From Flavobacterium johnsoniae (lineage in GTDB: Bacteria > Bacteroidota > Bacteroidia > Flavobacteriales > Flavobacteriaceae), in the NCBI RefSeq assembly GCF_001879205.1, contig NZ_MLFK01000005.1, positions 248,001 through 312,000 of the forward strand: a DNA stretch of 64,000 bases, written 5' to 3'. Shown here in pieces: positions 43,704 through 52,028 of the stretch. The notes under the pieces were generated by a model. It ran no database searches. It was not told the DNA's origin and was given only the letters and a program-made list of their open reading frames with translations. Numbering within the stretch: position 1 is the stretch's first letter; each line of letters starts with the position of its first letter. The position numbers and the translations under genes are program-made.

Positions 43704-44588
43704 CTATGCACCTTTTAAATCATTCCAGAAATCGAAATAATTAAACCATTGCAGCGGATATTTTTTTATGATGCTTTCTACACTTTTTACATATTCTTTC
43801 AGCAGTGCTTTTTCGTCGCGGTGCTTTACAGCGGCTTCTCTGGCATATAAATGATAATGTAAATTTGGCTCTTTCATAACATAAACAAACACAACCGGAA
43901 CTTTTAACCGTGATGCAATTAAAAAAGGACCTGCAGGGAAATTGGCTTCTTTGCCCAAAAGGTTTTCAGAAAGAGATTTAGTGCCTTCAAAATAGCGATC
44001 GCCTGTAAAACAAACTAATTCGTTATTAGCCAAAGCAGCATTGATCTCAAAAATATGAGACAAATCTTCTTTGATAATGATAAATTTTACCGTTGGTTTT
44101 TGCGTAACGCTTTCCAGATAATTTTTAATGGCCGAATGTTCTAGATCTGTTGTAACCAAATTGATTTGGAAATTAAGATCGATGTCGCCCAGGAAATGTT
44201 CTGCAATTTCAAAATTACCCATGTGCGCGCTGATTAAAACCCCGCCTTTTTTTTCGGCCAAGAGGTTTTTCAGAATTTCGATTCCGTCAAACTCATAAGT
44301 GAATTTGTTTCGAAGACCAGCCGAAATGGAAATTTTATCAATAATAGTTTGTCCAAAAGTGTAGTAACTTTTGAAAACCATTTTTTTGGATTTGAAATTG
44401 GAGTATTGCAGCCTTTCCTTAAAATAATAAAAAATAGCACGATTGCTTTTCTTTAAAAATAAAAAGTAATAAGAGGCAACAAAATAAAGTAAAGCATAAG
44501 CAGATTTTACACCCGCTTTTTTAATCAAAAAAACGAATATTCTATAACCTAAAACAGTTCCTTTTGATTTGCCATCCCATTGACTCAT
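43704..44588 (-). CDS. Lysophospholipid acyltransferase (LpxL/HtrB family)
   Basis: This is a 294-aa membrane-associated acyltransferase with HMGNFE (HX4E catalytic motif, about residues 121-126), then FTGDRYFEGTKS and FPAGPFLIASRLKVPVVFVY, as in LpxL/HtrB lipid A acyltransferases. Aryl polyene clusters also carry such enzymes, thought to attach the polyene to a lipid. The ATG overlaps the upstream ACP stop (TAATG). Confidence 0.88.
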   Translation of the reverse strand: MSQWDGKSKGTVLGYRIFVFLIKKAGVKSAYALLYFVASYYFLFLKKSNRAIFYYFKERLQYSNFKSKKMVFKSYYTFGQTIIDKISISAGLRNKFTYEFDGIEILKNLLAEKKGGVLISAHMGNFEIAEHFLGDIDLNFQINLVTTDLEHSAIKNYLESVTQKPTVKFIIIKEDLSHIFEINAALANNELVCFTGDRYFEGTKSLSENLLGKEANFPAGPFLIASRLKVPVVFVYVMKEPNLHYHLYAREAAVKHRDEKALLKEYVKSVESIIKKYPLQWFNYFDFWNDLKGA

Positions 44589-44842
44589 TAAGCTGTTTTG
44601 GCTTTTAATTTGGTTTCAATAAGGTCGTAGAAACTTTGAAAATCAGAAATTCCAACAAAGTCTGCCTCTACAAGTTTTACACCAAAGTTAGATTCTATCG
44701 AAACTACCAAATCAACATAATCTAAACTATCTAATCCAAGTGTATCTTTTAAATTAGCATTTGGTTCAATGTCGTCATTGTCTACTTCAAATTCATCAAC
44801 TAAAAAACCATTAATTTTTGCTATAATCTCTTCTTTATTCAT
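44588..44842 (-). CDS. Acyl carrier protein (second ACP)
   Basis: This 84-aa acidic ACP carries the phosphopantetheine Ser in LKDTLGLDSLDYVDLVVS (Ser near residue 39). It starts within the last 8 bp of the FabF gene, and its stop overlaps the acyltransferase start, so three genes are tightly coupled. Confidence 0.94.
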   Translation of the reverse strand: MNKEEIIAKINGFLVDEFEVDNDDIEPNANLKDTLGLDSLDYVDLVVSIESNFGVKLVEADFVGISDFQSFYDLIETKLKAKTA

Positions 44843-46070
44843 CGTTCAATTTAAACTTTTTAACCACCAACGCAGAGTTGGTTCCTCCGAAACCGAAAGA
44901 ATTGGACAAAAATATGTCAAATTTTTTGTTTAACGTAGTTTTAACTAAATTTAATTTTGAAGCATCTTCGTCTGGATTTTCTAAATTGATGTTAGGCGCA
45001 ATAAAATCGTGCTGCATCATAATGATAGAGTAGATAATTTCGCTTGCTCCGGCCATCCAGCATTCGTGGCCCGTCATTGATTTTGTAGAACTTACATAAG
45101 GATTTTTCTCACCAAAAACTTCGAAAATCGCTTTGGCTTCGTTTGCATCGCCAACCGGAGTTGAGGTTGCGTGTGCATTTATATATTCGATATCCGATGC
45201 ATTTAGTTTAGCATCGTCGAGTGCTCTTTTCATTGCTGTGGCTGGTCCTTCGACATTTGGAGTCGAAATATGTCCTCCATTTGACGAAAATCCGTAGCCG
45301 GAAACTTCGGCAATAATTGTGGCACCTCTTGCAATGGCAGATTCGTAACTTTCCAGAATTAAAGTAGCACCTCCGCCACTCGGAATTAATCCGTCGCGGT
45401 CAGCATCAAAAGGTCTTGACGCTTTTTCAGGATCATTTTCTCTGTTAGAAAAAACGCCCAATCCGTCAAAACTGCTCATGGCATATTTATTAATTTCCTG
45501 TGCTCCGCCGGTAATGATAATATCCTGAAAACCGCTTTTTATTAAAAAATAAGCCAATCCGATAGAATGTGAACCGCTCGCACAAGCCGCACTTACGGTT
45601 AAATTAATACCTCGAAGCTTAAAAATCGTTGAAAGATTCATTGTAACCGTAGAATTCATCGACTTAAAAATAGCTCCTGAACCAATTAAAGCGGTGTCTT
45701 TTTTCTCGCGAACAATATCTGTAGCATCAATAATAGCTTTAGAAACACTGTCGTTTCCGTACATAATTCCTACTTCGCGATTTTCAAAAAAAGCGTCGTC
45801 GATATTGGCATTTTTCAATGCTTCGATAGTTGCCATATACGCATACTCGGTTTCTTCACCAATGCTCATACGCTGTCTGCGTGTCAATAAATTTTTTAAA
45901 TCAGCTTTAGGAACCATTCCGGTCAGGGCTGATTGAAATCCAAATTCTTTTCGTTCAGAATCAAATTTAATACCCGATTTTCCGTGGTATAAAGATTCTT
46001 TTACTTCATCTAAAGAAGTTCCGATGCAAGAATAAATTCCCATTCCAGTAATTACCACTCTTCTATTCAT
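44835..46070 (-). CDS. Beta-ketoacyl-ACP synthase II (FabF-like)
   Basis: This 411-aa enzyme has a full catalytic set: Cys in SAACASGSHSIG (about residue 166), His in NAHATSTPVGD, and His in KSMTGHECWMAGAS. Start MNRRVVITGMGIYSCIGTSL is typical. The tight link with an ACP and an acyltransferase and the fabG-like gene upstream make a complete elongation set together with the hot-dog dehydratases. A 184-bp gap with an inverted-repeat element lies upstream. Confidence 0.93.
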   Translation of the reverse strand: MNRRVVITGMGIYSCIGTSLDEVKESLYHGKSGIKFDSERKEFGFQSALTGMVPKADLKNLLTRRQRMSIGEETEYAYMATIEALKNANIDDAFFENREVGIMYGNDSVSKAIIDATDIVREKKDTALIGSGAIFKSMNSTVTMNLSTIFKLRGINLTVSAACASGSHSIGLAYFLIKSGFQDIIITGGAQEINKYAMSSFDGLGVFSNRENDPEKASRPFDADRDGLIPSGGGATLILESYESAIARGATIIAEVSGYGFSSNGGHISTPNVEGPATAMKRALDDAKLNASDIEYINAHATSTPVGDANEAKAIFEVFGEKNPYVSSTKSMTGHECWMAGASEIIYSIIMMQHDFIAPNINLENPDEDASKLNLVKTTLNKKFDIFLSNSFGFGGTNSALVVKKFKLNDE

Positions 46071-46112
46071 CGTCTTTCAAAGTAATTTTTGTCCTTAAAT
46101 TGTAATTTTTTA

Positions 46113-46249
46113 AACACATAGAAACATAGTTTTTGTAAACTCAAAAAAGAGGTTTCACTCATTTTAATAAACATAGTTCTCTATGTGAAAGAAATGTATT
46201 TCTTTTTTAACTATTCTTTTTGCAAATAAAACCTATGTTTCTATGTGTT
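46113..46249. repeat. 137-bp element with perfect 17-bp terminal inverted repeats
   Basis: 46113-46129 (AACACATAGAAACATAG) and 46233-46249 are exact inverted copies. The interior contains AACTCAAAAAAGAGGTTTCA, close to the element at 30188. It ends 5 bp before the fabG-like stop codon. No target-site duplication is obvious. Confidence 0.88.
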
Positions 46250-46254
46250 AGATT

Positions 46255-46986
46255 TTACGAATATATTCCTCCGTTTATATTGATAATTTCTCCGGTAATA
46301 TAGCTCGATTTTTTAGAAATCAAAAAGCTTACCAAATCTGCTACTTCTTCGGCTTCGCCAAAACGATTTACCGGAATCAGCTTTAATAATTCCTTTTCGT
46401 CAAGCTCACTTGTCATATCAGTTCTAATAAAACCGGGCGCAACAGCATTTACGGTTATATTACGTTTTGCAACCTCTTGTGCCAATGCTTTTGTAGCGGC
46501 AACGATTGCGCCTTTTGCTGCTGAATAATTGGTTTGCCCTGCCGTTCCTTTTACTCCGGAAACCGAAACCATATTAACGATTCGGCCATATTTATTGCGA
46601 AGCATTTTTTGAATAAAAAACTGCGTTACATTAAAAAATCCGTTTAAGCTTGTGTTTACAACACCGTTCCAGTCTTCGGGAGTCATCCACATAAAAAGAC
46701 CGTCTTTTGTAATTCCGGCATTGTTTACAATTGCTTCCACAATTGCGTCAGGATTTGCTTCCTGCCATTGTGTTAAAACGTTTTGAACCTGCTCAAAATT
46801 GGCAACATCAAAACCTAAAATTTCTCCTGTTGCTCCTAATTTTTGTATTTCCTGAAGTGTTTCTTCAGCAGCAGTTTTGTTTGAATGATAATTAATCAGA
46901 ATATGATAATTAGATTCAACGGCTAATTTTTTACAAACAGCACTTCCAATTCCTCTCGAACCGCCTGTTACTAATACACATTTCAT
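46255..46986 (-). CDS. 3-oxoacyl-ACP reductase (FabG-like, ApeQ-like)
   Basis: This 243-aa short-chain dehydrogenase has the cofactor motif TGGSRGIGSAV (8-18), NNAGITKDG, catalytic Ser in VSVSGVKG and YSAAK (Tyr-x3-Lys), and the C-terminal GFIRTDMTSEL. It would reduce the beta-keto group of the growing polyene. It stands alone between two gaps, with no separate fabD or other fatty acid genes nearby. Confidence 0.92.
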   Translation of the reverse strand: MKCVLVTGGSRGIGSAVCKKLAVESNYHILINYHSNKTAAEETLQEIQKLGATGEILGFDVANFEQVQNVLTQWQEANPDAIVEAIVNNAGITKDGLFMWMTPEDWNGVVNTSLNGFFNVTQFFIQKMLRNKYGRIVNMVSVSGVKGTAGQTNYSAAKGAIVAATKALAQEVAKRNITVNAVAPGFIRTDMTSELDEKELLKLIPVNRFGEAEEVADLVSFLISKKSSYITGEIININGGIYS

Positions 46987-47082
46987 CTATGTAAATTTTA
47001 TTTTTATTGGTCGTAAATGTTTCCGTCTTTATTTATAGACGTTTTCATTTATGTAAATTTGATTTTTTGCCGGCGATAAAAA

Positions 47083-48315
47083 TTATTTCTTCTTTTTAGC
47101 CGCTGGTTTTGCAGTTGATTTTGCTGCTGGTTTAGCTGTTGCTTTTACTTCTTGTTTGGGTTTTTCTGCCGCTATTTCTACGGGCTGATTTTTTTCTGCC
47201 GATTTTGAGAATAATTCAGCGTTTTCAAACCATTGGTTGCTTAGTACAGTTCCGTCTGGTTTAAGAAATCCCCATTTTCCTTCGTTTTTTACTCTGGCAA
47301 CACCATCAATAAATCCTTTGTCCTGTTGTGTAAACATCGCAATAATGGCATTTGTAGTGATACCGTATTGAGTTGGAATTACTAGTTTTCCAGATTCGTT
47401 GATAAATCCCCAATTGCTTTCTTTTACCGGAGCCAGGCCGTTTGAACTAAAAACTTCTGCATCGCTGTAAGTTGGTTCAATAGCAAATTCTCCTTTTGGA
47501 TTAATAAATCCCCATTTTTTTCCAACTAAAACAGGTGCTAAATTTTTTGAGAAAGCTTTACCTTTATCATAAATAGGAAGAATCGCCCAGTTTCCTTTTA
47601 AATCGATGTATCCAATTTTTCCGTTCTTTTTGGCAAAAGTCAAATCTTGTGTTTCAAAATCCCAGATTTTTTCGGCTCCGTCAACCGGAATAAATTTCCC
47701 GCCGCTTACTAATCCAAAAGTTTTATCTTTTCTGGCCCAGGTTGTGTTTTTGAAATAGTTTCCAATCTCGGCATAAGCAGGCTCAACTAATTCTTTTCCA
47801 TCAGTATTTATAATTCCCCAGTTTTTATTTAGTTCTACTCTGGCATAACCATTTTCAAAAGGTTTTATCTGATCGTATTTTGGTTCTAAAACCACCGCCA
47901 TTTTGTTGTTAATCAAACCAACTTTATTGTTTTGTCTGATAAAAGCAACTCCATTATTAAAATCGAATAATTTTTCGGTTGTCGGAGCTTTTTGAATTTC
48001 ACCTTTTTTATCAATATAAACCCACTCCTTATCTTTTTTTACAATTGCAATACCGCTGTTAAAATCTTTGGCATCATCAAAAGAAGCCTGAATGGTCCAG
48101 TTTCCTTTTGTATCGATAAATCCCCATTTGCCGCCATTTTCAACAGCAGCTAAACCTTCAGAAAAACTTTTGGCAGATTTGTATTGAGGTTCGATTTTAA
48201 AAGATCCGTCTTTGGAAATATATCCAATTTTTGAATTCTTTTTAACTAATGCCAGTTCTTGACTATTAACAAATTGAATACTTACTAGCAGCAAAAAAAT
48301 AAGTGTCTTTTTCAT
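47083..48315 (-). CDS. Exported WG-repeat protein
   Basis: The 410-aa protein has a signal peptide (MKKTLIFLLLVSIQFVNS-Q) and about ten WG/KWGFI-type repeats (for example KWGFIDTKGNWTI, KIGYIDLKGNWAI, KWGFINPKGEFAI) from residue ~25 to 370. The tail is Lys/Ala-rich (KPAAKSTAKPAAKKKK). WG repeats form beta-propeller-like folds of unclear function. The frame opens at 48330, but ATG 48315 begins the signal peptide. Its place between the ammonia-lyase and fabG genes is noted, but a role in pigment is not shown. Confidence 0.83.
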   Translation of the reverse strand: MKKTLIFLLLVSIQFVNSQELALVKKNSKIGYISKDGSFKIEPQYKSAKSFSEGLAAVENGGKWGFIDTKGNWTIQASFDDAKDFNSGIAIVKKDKEWVYIDKKGEIQKAPTTEKLFDFNNGVAFIRQNNKVGLINNKMAVVLEPKYDQIKPFENGYARVELNKNWGIINTDGKELVEPAYAEIGNYFKNTTWARKDKTFGLVSGGKFIPVDGAEKIWDFETQDLTFAKKNGKIGYIDLKGNWAILPIYDKGKAFSKNLAPVLVGKKWGFINPKGEFAIEPTYSDAEVFSSNGLAPVKESNWGFINESGKLVIPTQYGITTNAIIAMFTQQDKGFIDGVARVKNEGKWGFLKPDGTVLSNQWFENAELFSKSAEKNQPVEIAAEKPKQEVKATAKPAAKSTAKPAAKKKK

Positions 48316-48383
48316 GATTTTAAAATTCAATGTTTAATGATTAAAAAGCTAAAACTATTTGGGGCATATTTTTATATTGATTT

Positions 48384-49904
48384 TTAATTGTTGATCAAAT
48401 GATCTTTTACTTTTTGAACAAAAGGATACATTACCTGATCTTCCTTAAATTCCGGAATTATATTGCGAACGTCATCGTACCATTTTTTGGTTACTGATGA
48501 AATTTTATCTTTTTGACCCAAATAATCAATTGCCTGAACGATTGTAATCATTTCGATAGCTAAAACTTCAAAAGAGTTTTCGATTACTTTTGAGGTAATA
48601 ACTGCTGCATTTGTTCCCATGCTTACAATATCCTGATTGTCATTGTTGTTTGGGATACTGTGTACATACATTGGGTTTGATAACATCTGGCTTTCGTCAG
48701 TTGTTGAGGTTGCAGTAAACTGAACGCCCTGCATTCCGAAATTAAATCCTAATGTTCCTAAGTTTACGAATGGAGGAAGAATTTCGTTGATTTTTGAATT
48801 TAATAAATAATTCAATTGACGTTCTGCCAGCATCGTTAATTTGGTAATTACGATTTTCAGTTTATCCATTTCAAGTGAGATATAATCTCCGTGGAAATTT
48901 CCTCCATGGTAAACGTGTTTATTTTTTACGTCGATAATTGGGTTATCGTTTGCCGAGTTAAATTCGTCTTCCAGGATAGAAGCAACGTTGTTGATTGTTT
49001 CTAAAACCGGTCCTAAAATTTGAGGAACGCATCTTAATGAATAATATTCCTGAACTTTTTCTTTAAAGATTTCTTCGGTATTTTCACCAGAATATAAATG
49101 GTCTTCTCTTTTACGGATTAAAGTACTGTCAGAAAGATTTTGACGCATTTTTGCAGCTATTTCCTGCTGTCCTTTATGACGTTTTGTTTGGTTTAATTCT
49201 TCAGAAAAATGATCATCATAAGCCTGAACCAGTTCGTTTATGGCACAAGACGATTTTAAGGACCAATCTAAAAGTTTTTTAGCGTGATACACATTTACAA
49301 CACCAATTCCGGTCATTACTGATGTTCCGTTGATTAATGCCAAACCTTCTCTAATTTCAACCTGAATTGGTTTTAAACCTTCAATTTCAAAAACTTCGGG
49401 AGTTGGTCTTCTTTCGCCTTTATAAAAAACTTCGCCTTCGCCAATTAAAACTAAAGCTAAATGCGAAAGCTGTACTAAGTCACCGCTGGCACCAACACCG
49501 CCGTGTTCAAAGATTAAAGGAGTGATATCTCTATTAATAAGTTCAGACATTAAGTTAATTACTGACGGATGAACGCCTGAATTTCCTAATGAAAGTGTAT
49601 TTAAGCGAGCCAGAATTGCTGCTTTTGCACAAACTGGGCTTAATGGTTTTCCGGTTCCTGATGAGTGGCTGCGGATTAAATTATACTGAAGCTGAATTTG
49701 GTCAGACTCTTTAATTCTATATTGCGCCATTGGGCCAAAGCCAGTGTTTACGCCATAAATTACTTTGTTTCCAGAAAATTCTTTTAGGAAATTAAAGCTT
49801 TCGTTTACTCGGTTTAAAACAACATCGCTAATTGTAACTTTTTGATTTCCAAAGATTATGTCTTCGAATTCTGCTAAACTTAAATATTCATTAATTGTAT
49901 TCAT
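48384..49904 (-). CDS. Tyrosine ammonia-lyase (HAL/PAL/TAL family)
   Basis: This 506-aa aromatic amino acid lyase has the self-cyclising MIO triad Ala139-Ser140-Gly141 in GGVGASGDLVQLSHLA, Tyr in VIYGVNTGFGP and His80 in RSHSSGTG. From memory it is almost identical to the characterised tyrosine ammonia-lyase of F. johnsoniae, which makes 4-coumarate. Annotation pipelines may call it histidine ammonia-lyase; no hutU, hutI or hutG gene is near, and the pigment cluster follows. It supplies the flexirubin starter unit (inference). It is the first gene of the minus-strand cluster. Confidence 0.92.
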   Translation of the reverse strand: MNTINEYLSLAEFEDIIFGNQKVTISDVVLNRVNESFNFLKEFSGNKVIYGVNTGFGPMAQYRIKESDQIQLQYNLIRSHSSGTGKPLSPVCAKAAILARLNTLSLGNSGVHPSVINLMSELINRDITPLIFEHGGVGASGDLVQLSHLALVLIGEGEVFYKGERRPTPEVFEIEGLKPIQVEIREGLALINGTSVMTGIGVVNVYHAKKLLDWSLKSSCAINELVQAYDDHFSEELNQTKRHKGQQEIAAKMRQNLSDSTLIRKREDHLYSGENTEEIFKEKVQEYYSLRCVPQILGPVLETINNVASILEDEFNSANDNPIIDVKNKHVYHGGNFHGDYISLEMDKLKIVITKLTMLAERQLNYLLNSKINEILPPFVNLGTLGFNFGMQGVQFTATSTTDESQMLSNPMYVHSIPNNNDNQDIVSMGTNAAVITSKVIENSFEVLAIEMITIVQAIDYLGQKDKISSVTKKWYDDVRNIIPEFKEDQVMYPFVQKVKDHLINN

Positions 49905-49940
49905 TAAATCGGTTTTGATTGTGCTAATTTAATTTTATTT

Positions 49941-49966
49941 ATCAAAATAATTGTAGTTATTTTGAT
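49941..49966. promoter_or_regulatory. Perfect 10-bp inverted repeat in the divergent lyase/oxidoreductase gap
   Basis: ATCAAAATAA and TTATTTTGAT flank the 6-base spacer TTGTAG. The dyad lies between two divergent genes and close to a minus-strand -7 box, so it is a candidate operator. No T tract follows. Confidence 0.5.
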
Positions 49967-49971
49967 GATGG

Positions 49972-49979
49972 CAAATGTA
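49972..49979 (-). promoter_or_regulatory. Promoter -7 box of the tyrosine ammonia-lyase gene
   Basis: TACATTTG on the minus strand matches TAnnTTTG exactly and lies about 68 bases before ATG 49904. The leader contains the 10-bp dyad 49941-49966. Confidence 0.5.
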
Positions 49980-50005
49980 GTTTAATAATTGATAATATTT
50001 TTATT

Positions 50006-51256
50006 ATGACCAAGGAGTTTGTAGATGTTTTAGTGATAGGTGCAGGACCATCAGGATGCGTGTCTGCATCGTATCTTCATAAAAATAATGTAAAGGTAAA
50101 AGTTGTAGAAAAACAAAAATTCCCAAGATTGGTTGTGGGGGAAAGCTTAATTCCAAGGGTAATGGACCATTTTGCAGAGGCAGAATTGTTTGATGCTCTT
50201 GATGCAATGAATTTTGAAAAAAAACTGGGCGCACGATTTATAAGAGGAGAAGAAATTTGTGTTTTTGATTTCAGCAAGAAATTTGGCAAAGGCTGGGATT
50301 GGACCTGGCAGGTGCCTCGCGCTGATTTTGACAATACAATGGCTCAGGAAGTAGTTCGCAAAGGTGTTGATCTGGAATTTGAAACAGAGGTTCTGGAAGT
50401 TTCTTTCGAAGGAAAAAACTCTAAAACAATTGTAAAAGATAAAGACGGGAATTTAAAAGAGATTCACGCTAAATTCATTATCGATTCAAGCGGTTATGGT
50501 CGTGTTCTTCCAAGACTTTTAGATTTGGATACGCCTTCGAAATTAGATCCGCATTCTTCTATTTTTACGCATGTAAAAGATATTAACAGAGAAGAAGGTG
50601 AAGAGGGAACTCAAATTTCTTTTGATATTCTGGAAACCGAAGTGTGGCTTTGGGTAATTCCTTTTTCTAATGGAAATACGAGTTTGGGAGTTGTTGGTCC
50701 TACAGATTTTATTAATTCGCTTTCAGAAAATAAAGATAATGCCGAGGCTTTAAAAAACGCTATTCAGCTATCAGATTATTACATTAAGAGATTTGAGGGT
50801 ACAGAATTTTTGTTTGAGCCTGTAAAACTGGAGAATTATTCGCGAGCGGTAAAAAGAATGTACGGCGATGGTTTTGCTTTAACAGGAAATAGTTCAGAAT
50901 TCTTAGATCCTGTTTTCTCATCTGGAGTAGCTTTTGCAACCGAGTCCGGAATGCTGGCAGCAAAATTATACCTTAAAGAATCGCAGAGAATTCCTGTTGA
51001 CTGGGAGGTTGAATTTACACAATATATGAAACGAGGTATTGCTGTTTTCACAACATACGTACAAGAGTGGTACACAGGAAATCTACAGACTTTATTCTTC
51101 CATCAGCCGGAAAATCCTGAAGTAAAAGAAAAAATATGTTCGGTATTAGCAGGATATGTTTGGAATGAAGAAAACCCTTTTGTTAAGAAACACGATCACG
51201 TGATCGCAAATATGGCGTATTTATTAAATATGCAAAAAGAAAAAAGCCCTGAATAA
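50006..51256 (+). CDS. Flavin-dependent halogenase-like NAD(P)/FAD oxidoreductase
   Basis: The 416-aa flavoprotein has an N-terminal FAD motif VIGAGPSGCVSA (10-21), GESLIPR, and the segment EVWLWVIPFSNG, which matches the WxWxIP motif used to recognise flavin-dependent halogenases. A second Trp-rich run (WDWTWQVPRADFD) precedes it. Some flexirubins are reported to be chlorinated, so a ring halogenase fits; a hydroxylase is the alternative. It is divergent from the lyase gene, with a possible operator between them. The hairpin of its terminator overlaps its stop codon. Confidence 0.85.
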   Translation: MTKEFVDVLVIGAGPSGCVSASYLHKNNVKVKVVEKQKFPRLVVGESLIPRVMDHFAEAELFDALDAMNFEKKLGARFIRGEEICVFDFSKKFGKGWDWTWQVPRADFDNTMAQEVVRKGVDLEFETEVLEVSFEGKNSKTIVKDKDGNLKEIHAKFIIDSSGYGRVLPRLLDLDTPSKLDPHSSIFTHVKDINREEGEEGTQISFDILETEVWLWVIPFSNGNTSLGVVGPTDFINSLSENKDNAEALKNAIQLSDYYIKRFEGTEFLFEPVKLENYSRAVKRMYGDGFALTGNSSEFLDPVFSSGVAFATESGMLAAKLYLKESQRIPVDWEVEFTQYMKRGIAVFTTYVQEWYTGNLQTLFFHQPENPEVKEKICSVLAGYVWNEENPFVKKHDHVIANMAYLLNMQKEKSPE

Positions 51257-51272
51257 TCAGGGCTTTTTTTTA
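51241..51272. terminator. Bidirectional terminator after the halogenase-like gene
   Basis: AAAAAGCCCTGA pairs with TCAGGGCTTTTT around ATAA, and T and A runs flank it. It serves both the plus gene ending at 51256 and the minus gene ending at 51270. Confidence 0.9.
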
Positions 51273-51875
51273 TTTATAAGCTTTTTTTGCTATAAGCTTA
51301 GACATCGATTTTGCTGTTTTGGCGAAACCTTCACCAATTCTTGATTCGTTGCTGAAATTACTTCCCCATTGATCACCCGGAGCTTCTTCGCTGGTAATTT
51401 CCAATAAAACATTTGATTTATTAGCTGTTTCCACAAATTTCAAATTGGTAGTTACTTTTGCAGGCTGCTTCATAATTCCCGCATCCCAGCCCGGATAAAT
51501 CCATACGGTTTGTACAATTAAAGTATAAGGTGTATTTAATCCTTCCTGAAAGTTTAAATCTTTTTTTTCTTTAGTCAATACAATGTTTGCGATTTCTAAA
51601 AATTTAGGCGTCCAGATTTGTTCTTTTGCGGCAATCCATTTCTTCTGCCAAATGTTTCCGTTTCCTTTTGCTTTTTTGTCTAAATCAGCTTTATGTTCTT
51701 CAACATATTGGGATTCGGGCTTGTTTTCTTTCATCATAGTAAAATTACTATAATCAAATTCGGTGTTGATTTCTTTTTGATCTTTTAAGAAATCGAAATT
51801 TCCTTTTACAACTGCCATATCTTGAGCAAAAGCAGCTCCGGAAATAAGCATTAAGGCAAGAATTAATTTTTTCAT
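51270..51875 (-). CDS. Exported protein of unknown function
   Basis: This is a 201-aa protein with a signal peptide (MKKLILALMLISGAAFA-Q). The mature part has no recognised catalytic motif but several conserved-looking Trp positions (WQKKWIAAKEQIWTPKF, TVWIYPGWDAG). The frame is open to 51923, but ATG 51875 begins the signal peptide. A promoter with TACTTTTG and TTG lies just upstream. Function unknown. Confidence 0.75.
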   Translation of the reverse strand: MKKLILALMLISGAAFAQDMAVVKGNFDFLKDQKEINTEFDYSNFTMMKENKPESQYVEEHKADLDKKAKGNGNIWQKKWIAAKEQIWTPKFLEIANIVLTKEKKDLNFQEGLNTPYTLIVQTVWIYPGWDAGIMKQPAKVTTNLKFVETANKSNVLLEITSEEAPGDQWGSNFSNESRIGEGFAKTAKSMSKLIAKKAYK

Positions 51876-51901
51876 GTTTTGGTTAGTTAAATTTATTTGC
51901 T

Positions 51902-51934
51902 CAAAAGTAATTAAAAAAACCACATTTAAAACAA
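51902..51934 (-). promoter_or_regulatory. Promoter of the exported-protein gene
   Basis: On the minus strand TTG (51934-51932), 22 bases, then TACTTTTG (51909-51902) matches the Flavobacterium promoter pattern. ATG 51875 is 27 bases further. Confidence 0.6.
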
Positions 51935-51976
51935 TCTTTTTCTTGTTAAAATATTTATCATATTTTTATAAAACAA

Positions 51977-52010
51977 AAAAGACCGCCTGAATGACGGTCT
52001 TTCTTTTTGA
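51977..52010 (-). terminator. Terminator after the sodium/sugar symporter gene
   Basis: AAAGACCG pairs with CGGTCTTT around CCTGAATGA; A and T runs flank it. It lies about 20 bp beyond the symporter stop (minus strand) and ends that transcript. Confidence 0.88.
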
Positions 52011-52028
52011 AGATATTTAAAAATTCTA

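Noticed and set aside
46113..46249. Insertion sequence with transposase
   Set aside because: Only 137 bp with no reading frame; at most a non-autonomous element, and no target-site duplication is obvious.
48384..49904. Histidine ammonia-lyase of a hut pathway
   Set aside because: No hutU, hutI or hutG nearby; the gene heads a flexirubin cluster and is, from memory, nearly identical to the characterised F. johnsoniae tyrosine ammonia-lyase.
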